This document shows positions 5,960 through 12,104 of a stretch of 12,104 nt of DNA, in pieces (within the stretch, counting starts at the first letter, position 1; the number at the start of each line of letters is the position of its first letter). The stretch covers positions 1 to 12,104 of the forward strand of contig JAFVHC010000259.1 of the NCBI GenBank assembly GCA_017474705.1, given 5' to 3'. The DNA comes from Bacillota bacterium (lineage in GTDB: Bacteria; Bacillota; Clostridia; Lachnospirales; Bianqueaceae). The notes below the pieces were generated by a model. That model did not search any database and had not been told where the DNA came from. It was given only the letters and a program-made list of their open reading frames with translations. The position numbers were made by a program, and so were the translations under genes.

Positions 5960-7105
5960 ATGAACGTTACTATCCTTGACAACATCAAAGGCAGATTCGG
6001 TTTCGGCTGCATGCGCCTGCCCATGCAGGGCGAAGAGGTCGACATCGAAGAGACCAAGCGCATGGTCGACGCCTTCATGGCCGCCGGGCTGAACTACTTT
6101 GACACAGCCCATGTATACCTGAGCGGCAAAAGCGAGCTGGCTGTCAAAGAGTGTCTGACCAGCCGTTACCCACGGGCGTCTTATGTCCTGGCCGACAAGC
6201 TGACGAGCGAGCTCTTCTCCAAGGAGGAGGACATCCTGCCTTTGTTTCAGAAGCAACTGGAGTGCTGCGGTGTGGACTATTTCGACATCTACCTGATGCA
6301 CGCGGTCGACCGGCACATCTATCCGCAGTATGAAAACACCCGCGCCTTCGAGATCCTGTCTGACCTGAAAAAGCAGGGCAAGATCCGCCGCATGGGCTTG
6401 TCCTACCACGACAGCGGCGAATTTCTGGACAAGATCCTGACGGAGCATCCGGAGATCGATGTGGTGCAGATCCAGTTCAACTATGTGGATTATGAAGACG
6501 CTACCGTGCAGAGCCGCCTGGTCTACGAGGCTTGTGAAAAGCACGGCAAACCTATCATCGTCATGGAACCCGTCAAGGGCGGCGGCTTGGTGAAACTGCC
6601 TGAAGAAGCGCAGGAGATCTTCGATGATCTGAACGCGCAGACGGGCCACACCTACAGCAATGCCGCTTATGCCCTGCGTTTTGCCGCAAGCTTCCCGCAG
6701 ATCGCCATGGTGCTTTCCGGCATGGGCAGCAAAGAGCAGATGCTGGACAACCTGAGCGCCATGCAGCCGCCGCAGCCGTTGGACGAGGCCGAGAAAGAGG
6801 CCATCCGACAGGTGACGGAAGTCTTCCGTGGCCTGCATCTGATCCCCTGCACGGCCTGCCATTACTGCACGGACGGCTGTCCGATGCAGATCCAGATCCC
6901 GGACCTGTTCGCAGTCCTCAATGCCAAGAACGTGTTCCATGATGGCATCGCCAATTATTACTATGAAAACAGCCTGACCGTAGGCGGTCACGGCAAAGCT
7001 TCCGATTGTATCGAATGCGGTCACTGCGAAGGTATCTGCCCGCAGCATCTGCCCGTCATCGAACTTCTGAAGCAGGTATCCGAGGTATTTGATAAGAAAG
7101 CATGA
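5960..7105 (+). CDS. Aldo/keto reductase with C-terminal double 4Fe-4S ferredoxin domain
   Basis: The 381-aa protein combines a TIM-barrel aldo/keto reductase (about 10-290) with a ferredoxin-like tail. The reductase tetrad is visible: Asp48 (NYFDTA), Tyr53, Lys80 (LADKL) and His114 (YLMHAVD). The tail has two complete CX2CX2CX3CP sites, Cys297/300/303/307 and Cys350/353/356/360, each able to hold a 4Fe-4S cluster. Such fusions are common in anaerobic Firmicutes; electrons may pass between NAD(P)H, the clusters and ferredoxin, but the substrate is unknown. Two starts are possible: 5960, after AAAAGGGGG with 8 nt spacing and matching where homologues usually begin, or 5939, after AAAGAGG with 10 nt spacing, adding seven residues. 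The stop shares ATGA with azlC, so expression is coupled to the exporter genes. Confidence 0.92.
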   Translation: MNVTILDNIKGRFGFGCMRLPMQGEEVDIEETKRMVDAFMAAGLNYFDTAHVYLSGKSELAVKECLTSRYPRASYVLADKLTSELFSKEEDILPLFQKQLECCGVDYFDIYLMHAVDRHIYPQYENTRAFEILSDLKKQGKIRRMGLSYHDSGEFLDKILTEHPEIDVVQIQFNYVDYEDATVQSRLVYEACEKHGKPIIVMEPVKGGGLVKLPEEAQEIFDDLNAQTGHTYSNAAYALRFAASFPQIAMVLSGMGSKEQMLDNLSAMQPPQPLDEAEKEAIRQVTEVFRGLHLIPCTACHYCTDGCPMQIQIPDLFAVLNAKNVFHDGIANYYYENSLTVGGHGKASDCIECGHCEGICPQHLPVIELLKQVSEVFDKKA

Positions 7106-7806
7106 ATCCATTCCGTAAAGGCATAGCCGGGGGCATCCCCATTGCCCTCGGCTATTTTGCTGTTTCTTTCTCCTTTGGCATCCTCGCTGTAAAAGGCGGG
7201 ATCAGCCCGCTCGCAGCGGCTGTGATCTCACTGACCAACGTCACGTCGGCCGGGCAGTTCGCGGGACTGACCATCATCCTGACTTCCGGCAGCCTGTGGG
7301 AAATGGCCCTGACCCAGTTCATCATCAATCTGCGCTATTCCCTGATGTCTCTGTCCATCTCGCAGAAACTGGACGCCAAGCTCCCGCTGTGGCACCGCTT
7401 TCTGATGGCCTTCGGCATGACCGATGAGATCTTTGGGATCAGCGCGGTGCAGAAGGATCCATTGGCACCTTCTTTTATGTACGGCGCGATGGCCGTGGCG
7501 ATCCCCGGCTGGGTGCTGGGCACGCTGGTCGGCGGTCTGGCCGGATCCGTCCTGCCTGCCTTTCTCCTGAGTGCGCTGGGCGTGGCGTTATACGGCATGT
7601 TCATCGCCATCATCATTCCGCCTGCAAAGACGGATCCCGCAGTGTTGATGGTCATTGTTCTGGCGATGGTCTTCTCCTGCCTCTTTTACTTCCTGCCCTT
7701 GCTCAAAACCGTGTCCTCCGGCTTCGTGATCATCATCGTGACGGTGGTCGTCGCAGGCTTGATGGCATGGCTCAAGCCCATAGAGGAGGATCCGGACGAT
7801 GCCTGA
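7102..7806 (+). CDS. azlC: Branched-chain amino acid exporter large subunit AzlC
   Basis: The 234-aa integral membrane protein has the AzlC family landmarks: an N-terminal GIAGGIPIALGYFAVSFSFG, the SAGQFAG stretch (about 50-56), FIINLRYSLMSLSIS (73-87) and GMTDEIFGIS (104-113). AzlC with AzlD exports branched-chain amino acids and analogues; in Bacillus subtilis loss of azlB control leads to 4-azaleucine resistance through AzlCD. The gene starts inside the stop of the aldo/keto reductase gene (ATGA at 7102-7105) and ends with an 8-nt overlap into azlD, so all three are one transcription unit. No AzlB-type regulator is present in the window. Confidence 0.93.
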   Translation: MNPFRKGIAGGIPIALGYFAVSFSFGILAVKGGISPLAAAVISLTNVTSAGQFAGLTIILTSGSLWEMALTQFIINLRYSLMSLSISQKLDAKLPLWHRFLMAFGMTDEIFGISAVQKDPLAPSFMYGAMAVAIPGWVLGTLVGGLAGSVLPAFLLSALGVALYGMFIAIIIPPAKTDPAVLMVIVLAMVFSCLFYFLPLLKTVSSGFVIIIVTVVVAGLMAWLKPIEEDPDDA

Positions 7807-8119
7807 ACTGTATATCTACATCCTGGTGATGGCGGTCGTCACCTATCTGGTGCGCATGCTGCCCCTCGTGCTGATGCGCCGGCAGATCCGCAGCCGCTTT
7901 GTCCGCTCTTTTTTATACTATGTTCCTTATGCCTGCCTGGCCGCGATGACCGTGCCCGCCATCTTCTTCGCGACCTCTCATCTGATCTCCGCGATCCTGG
8001 GCTTCATCACCGCGCTGGTGCTGGCTTACAAGGAGCAAAGCCTGATCCGCGTCGCCCTGGGTGCCTGCATCGTGGTGTTTCTTGCAGAACGAGTGCTGAC
8101 TCTAGTGGGGATGCTATAG
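7799..8119 (+). CDS. azlD: Branched-chain amino acid exporter small subunit AzlD
   Basis: The 106-aa protein is almost entirely hydrophobic, with about four membrane segments, and matches AzlD in size. Typical elements are VVTYLVRMLPL (13-23), the basic loop RRQIRSRFVRSFLYYVPYA (27-45) and the C-terminal helix with FLAERVLTL. It partners AzlC. The start is supported by GAGGAGGA (7783-7790), 8 nt upstream and inside azlC. It is the last gene of the operon; a strong terminator begins 2 nt after its stop. Confidence 0.93.
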   Translation: MPELYIYILVMAVVTYLVRMLPLVLMRRQIRSRFVRSFLYYVPYACLAAMTVPAIFFATSHLISAILGFITALVLAYKEQSLIRVALGACIVVFLAERVLTLVGML

Positions 8120-8120
8120 A

Positions 8121-8149
8121 AAAAGATCCGACTTTTGGTCGGATCTTTT
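8121..8149. terminator. Bidirectional intrinsic terminator after azlD
   Basis: AAAAGATCCGAC (8121-8132) pairs exactly with GTCGGATCTTTT (8138-8149) around a 5-nt loop. The stem has A-runs on one side and T-runs on the other, so it can act in both directions. It ends the AKR-azlCD operon and is the first clear terminator met by leftward transcripts after crossing array 2. Confidence 0.9.
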
Positions 8150-8165
8150 ATATTGCCCTTTTTGC

Positions 8166-8525
8166 CACATGCTGATTCCTTTGGCACTATTCTCTTGCCT
8201 GTGTTTTTTCAACACCACACATGCTGATTTAAGAATATTCTACCTCAGCATGTGATTTTGAAGAGACGCACATGCAGATCGATAAATGATATGCGACCAG
8301 CCTGTGTATAAAAGCTGGTTAAGGCCTCGATACAACATGAATCCCATATATAAAAGCCCTTTTGCCCTTATGAGTATTTATTTTCACAGGCTGACCGAGG
8401 TCATGATCTTGATTTGCATGTGCTATATCCCAAAAACACAGGCTGTCAAACGCTCTTGCTTTGCAAAGCATGTGTCATTGTAAAAAACACAGGCTGAAAG
8501 AATTTATGCCTATCAATGCATGTAT
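8166..8525. repeat. Palindrome array 2: six clear and one degenerate 37-38-nt inverted repeats
   Basis: Clear units lie at 8166-8203, 8218-8254, 8269-8306, 8385-8422, 8437-8474 and 8488-8525; a degenerate one probably occupies about 8334-8374. Left arms read CACATGC or CACAGGC, usually followed by TGA; right arms read GCCTGTG or GCATGTG. Only the second unit has a perfect stem (CACATGCTGA with TCAGCATGTG, 10 bp). Centres of about 23 nt are not conserved; spacers are 13-14 nt and A/T-rich. Within the two runs the period is 51-52 bp. Half-site starts are separated by 30-31 bp within a unit and 20-21 bp between units, near three and two helical turns. The last unit ends 3 nt beyond the stop codon of the leftward 558-aa gene, so the array would be its 3' untranslated region. 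No open frame here looks coding. Function unknown. Confidence 0.82.
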
Positions 8526-8528
8526 GTA

Positions 8529-10205
8529 TCAAGAGGTCTGCAATCGCAATCTGAACTCCAGTCCCGGACTGTTTTCCGGCACATAGTACACGATCTCCAT
8601 CCCCGCATCTGTTCTGCGGATTTCGGGCTTTCCCGCATCTGTTTCTACCAGGAAAGTCATCCCCGGGAATATCCAAGCCTCTTCCTGCACCATAGCCGGA
8701 TCCAGATCCTTGCCGATAATGTCGAAATAGACTTCGATATCGCGGTCCACCTCCGGTCGGATCCGCATAATGACAGCATCCTCACCGACTTCTCCATCAA
8801 AATATACCGTCCACAGGTGTTCTCCCGGCTGACGGCCCGGCATGCGGCGCAGCAGTGCCAAGCTGTCCACTGCTCCATCCGGCCGCTTCCAGAACGCAAC
8901 CAGGCTGCGCAGCTGCCCGCTGGTATTGCGGGAGCCCTGCATCGCTCCGACCATCCAGTTTTCCTCAAAGCGGGCGGTCGCTGTGCAGAGCGTCGTATCC
9001 TCCCCAGGACAGCCGCGTTCCATCAGTTCGCGGAAGGTCTTCGTTTCCCGACGCGGTCCCTGGAATGTGCGCATCTTCTCCAACGCATCCGCTGGGATCA
9101 GCGTCCCTGTCAAGGCCAGATCGATATACCCCGCCGTCTCCACATTGAAGACCGGCCGGGGTTTTTCTTCTCCATAGACCATGTACAAGAAGGCAGGGAT
9201 CATGGAATGCAGCGCCATATCATTATCATAATTGCGGCTATATGGGCCGCAGACATTGTTGAGCCCCGGATGGTACATCTGAGCGATGTTGCGCCAAAGG
9301 TTCGCCTCCAGGAAACAGCCGGTCTCGACAAGCGTTTCATCCTTCAGATACAGCCGCCACATGGCAAGCGCCGACAGGTCTACAGAATTATATGTCACTG
9401 AGTTATACTCCGCGAAACTCATGGTCTCCTCATAGCGTCTGCGGATATCCAGAGCCGCCTCGCGGGCTTCCGCCAGAAATGTGTTTTCCTTCAGCCACTC
9501 CCCGAAGAAGCCACAGATGAAAACGTGCATCAGTTCCACATTGGTGTTCATGGGGATGACGTGCATCTTCCAACGGCGGACGGAGTTGACCACTGCGGCA
9601 CGGCCTGCCGCTTCCATGCGCTGTGTCAGCTCCGGACCGGGATCCGCGCCGACGCATAGGATCATGGCCAGTTCCGTCGCGATGAAATCCGGCCAGTTCG
9701 CGTCGAAATTGCCCCAGACCACGGGCACGGTCTCCACCAAAGACCGGCGCCACATGTCCTCGATCCGGTAGCGTTCTTCCCGCTCATAGCCAGCCGCAGC
9801 CAGCTTCTTCAGGAACCTTCCCCGGATCTGCTCCTGCCATTTCTCCAGATCATACCGGCTCACAGCATCGAAATGCTCCCCCGGGAAGGGCTCGTGCGGC
9901 GGTTCCGGCTGCCGGTCGTCAAAAGGGAACCCTCCATAAAATACCGCGGAAGGGTCGCTTAGAAACTGTGCGTCCAGCACTTTGTGCAGGATGCGGCAGG
10001 CACGCGCATGGTCGCCCTCTTCATCCCGTACAAAAAGGCCCAGCGCGTAATGGCTGGACCCTCGTATGTCGTGCATGGTACGCGCCCGAAACGTCCGTGT
10101 CAGAAGGCCCACAGTATCATCATACTGTGCATCCAGCCTTTGCATCGTCTCCTCGAACAACCAGACTTGCCGGTCGTTCATGCGAGCTCGTATTTCACTT
10201 TTCAT
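8529..10205 (-). CDS. Uncharacterised 558-aa protein, possible six-hairpin glycosidase-like fold
   Basis: I cannot name this protein with confidence. It has no signal peptide or membrane segment. The first about 380 residues are rich in helices and in aromatic/acidic motifs such as WGNFDANWPDFIA (164-176), FAEYNSVTYNSVDLSALAMW (264-283) and GPYSRNYDNDM (320-330). The EYNS-TY-VDL-AL pattern recalls (alpha/alpha)6-toroid proteins, the fold used by many polysaccharide-acting enzymes. Residues after about 430 look beta-rich (SLVAFW, LWTVYFDGEVG, IEVYFDIIG, MEIVYYVPE), as in the C-terminal beta-sandwich of such enzymes. The start follows GAGG by 5 nt and lies 13 nt after the GH51 gene, so the two are one operon. 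This pairing suggests a role in arabinose-containing glycan use; catalytic residues are not assigned. Confidence 0.75.
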   Translation of the reverse strand: MKSEIRARMNDRQVWLFEETMQRLDAQYDDTVGLLTRTFRARTMHDIRGSSHYALGLFVRDEEGDHARACRILHKVLDAQFLSDPSAVFYGGFPFDDRQPEPPHEPFPGEHFDAVSRYDLEKWQEQIRGRFLKKLAAAGYEREERYRIEDMWRRSLVETVPVVWGNFDANWPDFIATELAMILCVGADPGPELTQRMEAAGRAAVVNSVRRWKMHVIPMNTNVELMHVFICGFFGEWLKENTFLAEAREAALDIRRRYEETMSFAEYNSVTYNSVDLSALAMWRLYLKDETLVETGCFLEANLWRNIAQMYHPGLNNVCGPYSRNYDNDMALHSMIPAFLYMVYGEEKPRPVFNVETAGYIDLALTGTLIPADALEKMRTFQGPRRETKTFRELMERGCPGEDTTLCTATARFEENWMVGAMQGSRNTSGQLRSLVAFWKRPDGAVDSLALLRRMPGRQPGEHLWTVYFDGEVGEDAVIMRIRPEVDRDIEVYFDIIGKDLDPAMVQEEAWIFPGMTFLVETDAGKPEIRRTDAGMEIVYYVPENSPGLEFRLRLQTS

Positions 10206-10218
10206 GATCGCCTCATTC

Positions 10219-12104
10219 TCACTTGCAAAAGATCGTAAAACTATGGGGACGGACCGTGATGGTATCCTCGGAAACAGTCTCCAGGGTATGTACAGGGATG
10301 ACTTTCTCCGGCTCTGCGAAGGAATTGCGGTCGGTCAGCGCGTACGCCATCTCGATCCGTTCTACCGCTCCGTTCATTTCCAACCCATCGACCTTGACCG
10401 TTTTCGGCTCCGCCGTGTTGTTGACCACTTTCAGGAAGGTATGCGTCCCTGTGGTGAGTGAAGCGAAGAGGCCTTCACCTTCGACCGTGACACCCAGAGA
10501 CTGTTCTGCCATGTACAGGCTGTAGAGCTTCTGGACATAGTAGCTGGGCGTACCGTAAGACGTGGACCCGTTGCACCAGATCAGATCCGGAGACCACTGT
10601 GCCCAGCCGGCCCGTGCGATCAGCGGCGCGTAGGACGCCATGACCACCACGTCGGCATTGCGCTCGACACCGGTCAGGAACGCGGCTTCCGCCAAAGCAC
10701 CTTCGAAGCGGTTGGCTTCTTCGGAATTGAAGCGGCGCGCCAGCCCGTCGATGTGAGCTGCGTACTCACCCGCGAAGACTTTGACTTCCCGCGGATATTC
10801 GTCGTAAAAATGTACGTTGTCATACAGCCATCTGGGCGGCACATAGTAGTGTTCATCCACCGCGTAGGTGAAGTCCTGTGCGCCGGTCTCGGCGATCCGC
10901 TCGAAGGCGCGGCGGCGGATCCAGTTCCAGGCGTTTACGTGGCGCGGAGTGATCACGTCCGGCCCTGCGGATCCGATGAGCTTCATCTCCGGATATACCG
11001 CGTGGATGGCCTTTTCAAAGGCTTCATAGCGCTCGTAGAAGTCCTGGAACTCCGTCTGCCACTGCTCGTTGCCGATGCCGATCCGATCCATGCCAAAGGG
11101 TTCCGGATGGCCCATGGCTGCGCGCTTCGCACCCCACACCGTCGTCACATCGCCGTTGGCGAACTCGATCAGATCCAGCGCATCCTGGATGAATTCCTGG
11201 AACTCCGGCGCATCGATGGGCACCAGTTCTGTGCTCTGATACTGGCAGGCCAGGCCGACCGAGAGGACCGGCAGCGGTTTTGCTCCGATGGCCTCGCACA
11301 GCAGGAAATATTCATAATAGCCAACGCCGTAGGTCTGCCCGTAATGGGAATACTGGCTTTCAAAGGTATACTCCCATTCCGGCTCGAAGTTCTTGTTCGG
11401 TACACCGTGCACCGCCCAGCGGTTCCAATTGTAGACACGATGCTCCTGCGGGCCGATGGTCTTCTTCCACTGATAGCGGTTGGCCAGATTATTGCCCTCG
11501 ATGATGCACCCGCCGGGGAAACGCATGAACCCAGGCTTTAAGTCCTTCAATTTCTCGAACAGATCCTTGCGGAAGATGCCCAGCACGGCGTCCTCCGGCA
11601 TCAAGGAGAACCAGTCGAAATCAATGGTGCCTGCCTGCAGCAGTTCGACCGTGAAGTTCCCGCCCACGATGTCCATCTGGGCGCTCATCATGCCTACGTA
11701 CTGTTTCCACTCCGCTCCATGCACCAGGATACGGGTCTCCGCCGCGAGGATCCCGCCTCGACCACGCGGAAACGCACCAGCACCGGTTCCGCACTGCGCG
11801 CATAGAAGGATACGCGGTAGGAGGCATCCTTCTTCAGGGTGATGCCGTCGTAAGCCCGGTTGCTGAAGCCGGCGCCGGGCGTCTGTACTTTGACCTTCAG
11901 ATAATGCGGGTTCTCCTCGGCCACCGGATCCTCCGTACCGACAGTGACCTCCGCGTCGCTCAAGCGTGTCCACGCAAACAGCGGGTCTGCTTCGGTCTTA
12001 TAGTCGTCCCAGGTGCCATAGCAGCGCAGCGACTCGAAACTGCGGTTCTCCAGCAGCTGCGCGTACAGACCGCCGTCCAGATTATAGTTGATATCCTCAA
12101 AAAA
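10219..12104 (-). CDS. GH51 alpha-L-arabinofuranosidase, 5' truncated by window, with a frameshift
   Basis: The minus-strand frame is open from base 12104, beginning FFEDINYNLDGGLYAQLLEN, the usual N-terminal strand of GH51 enzymes, so only a short start segment is missing. A carbohydrate-binding-like beta domain follows, then the TIM barrel with MRFPGGCIIEGN, the acid/base Glu in GIGNEQW (codon 11065-11067) and the nucleophile Glu in VFAGEYAAH (codon 10765-10767). The enzyme releases terminal arabinofuranose from arabinan, arabinoxylan or their oligosaccharides; no signal peptide can be judged. The frame changes at 11752-11754: upstream codons read VRFRVVEAG, and the family-like sequence resumes as ILAAETRILVHGAEW only if one G is added. 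Both catalytic residues lie after the break. The GTG-started frame beginning at 11973 is an artefact of this shift: its first 73 or so residues are not GH51-like. The gene is followed after 13 nt by the 558-aa gene. Confidence 0.9.
11752..11754 (-). other. Frameshift position in the GH51 gene (short G run)
   Basis: The minus strand reads GAGGCGGGATCC here. A fourth G in the GGG run would join the two GH51-like frames without loss of any residue. No classical slippery heptamer is visible, which favours a one-base deletion, either a sequencing or assembly error or a genuine mutation, over programmed frameshifting. Confidence 0.8.

Noticed and set aside
5930..7111. 393-codon frame on the minus strand
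   Set aside because: It is antisense to the clearly identified aldo/keto reductase and arises from GC-rich codon bias.
8286..8483. 65-codon open frame within array 2
   Set aside because: It lies over the repeat units, lacks a ribosome binding site and resembles no protein.
8166..8525. CRISPR array with 28-nt repeats (right arm, spacer, left arm) and centres as spacers
   Set aside because: The would-be repeat is conserved only in its 7-nt ends; the middle 13-14 nt vary in sequence, unlike a working CRISPR.
10753..11541. 262-codon frame on the plus strand
   Set aside because: It is antisense to the GH51 catalytic domain.
11752..11754. Programmed -1 frameshift in the GH51 gene
   Set aside because: There is no slippery heptamer of the usual X-XXY-YYZ type and no known precedent in GH51; a lost base is simpler.
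11750..11973. Alternative GTG start for the GH51 gene at 11973
   Set aside because: The residues from there to the frameshift are Arg/Gly-rich and not GH51-like, while the other frame in the same bases gives good GH51 sequence.

Overview
The window looks like chromosomal DNA from an anaerobic Firmicute, probably a GC-rich Clostridia-type gut or rumen bacterium. The grounds are the clear AGGAG-type ribosome binding sites, the tight operons with 4-nt ATGA overlaps, an aldo/keto reductase carrying a double 4Fe-4S ferredoxin tail, a BKACE (DUF849) enzyme, and a GH51 arabinofuranosidase. This taxonomic placement is inference; no rRNA or other marker gene is present.

Layout from left to right. (1) 1-456, rightward: the C-terminal end of a MOFRL-type glycerate 2-kinase, a perfect 13-bp hairpin, then a small cysteine-rich metal-binding protein. 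(2) 457-927, no gene: an array of five 39-nt inverted repeats with an exact 65-bp period, an isolated hairpin, and the terminator of the leftward operon. (3) 928-4815, leftward operon of five genes (AEC permease, PAP2 phosphatase, MsrA, Asp/Glu racemase-family protein, BKACE). The last four are joined by ATGA stop/start overlaps. The operon is driven by a near-consensus promoter (TTGACG, 17 nt, TATAAT) whose -35 box directly abuts the -35 box of a divergent promoter. (4) 4938-5825, rightward: a single membrane-anchored, Gln-rich protein of unknown function with its own terminator. (5) 5960-8119, rightward operon: an aldo/keto reductase with two 4Fe-4S clusters, then AzlC and AzlD (branched-chain amino acid exporter pair), closed by a bidirectional terminator. 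(6) 8150-8528, no gene: a second array, of six clear and one degenerate 37-38-nt inverted repeats, with a different sequence. (7) 8529-12104, leftward: a GH51 alpha-L-arabinofuranosidase (its N-terminus lies beyond the window; one frameshift) followed by an uncharacterised 558-aa protein that may be a polysaccharide-acting partner.

The least ordinary content is the pair of palindrome arrays. Both fill the gap between converging transcription units, and both use units of about 38 bp with arms of roughly 7-10 bp. Their sequences are unrelated or only weakly related, and neither has cas genes nearby in this window. In the first array, one unit changes both arms together so that pairing is kept. 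In the second, the half-sites lie 20-21 and 30-31 bp apart, close to whole DNA helical turns. These features suggest a maintained structural or protein-binding element, possibly one linked to convergent transcription. The rest of the window is recognisable metabolism: glycerate and beta-keto acid handling, redox and amino acid export, and arabinan/arabinoxylan side-chain breakdown.
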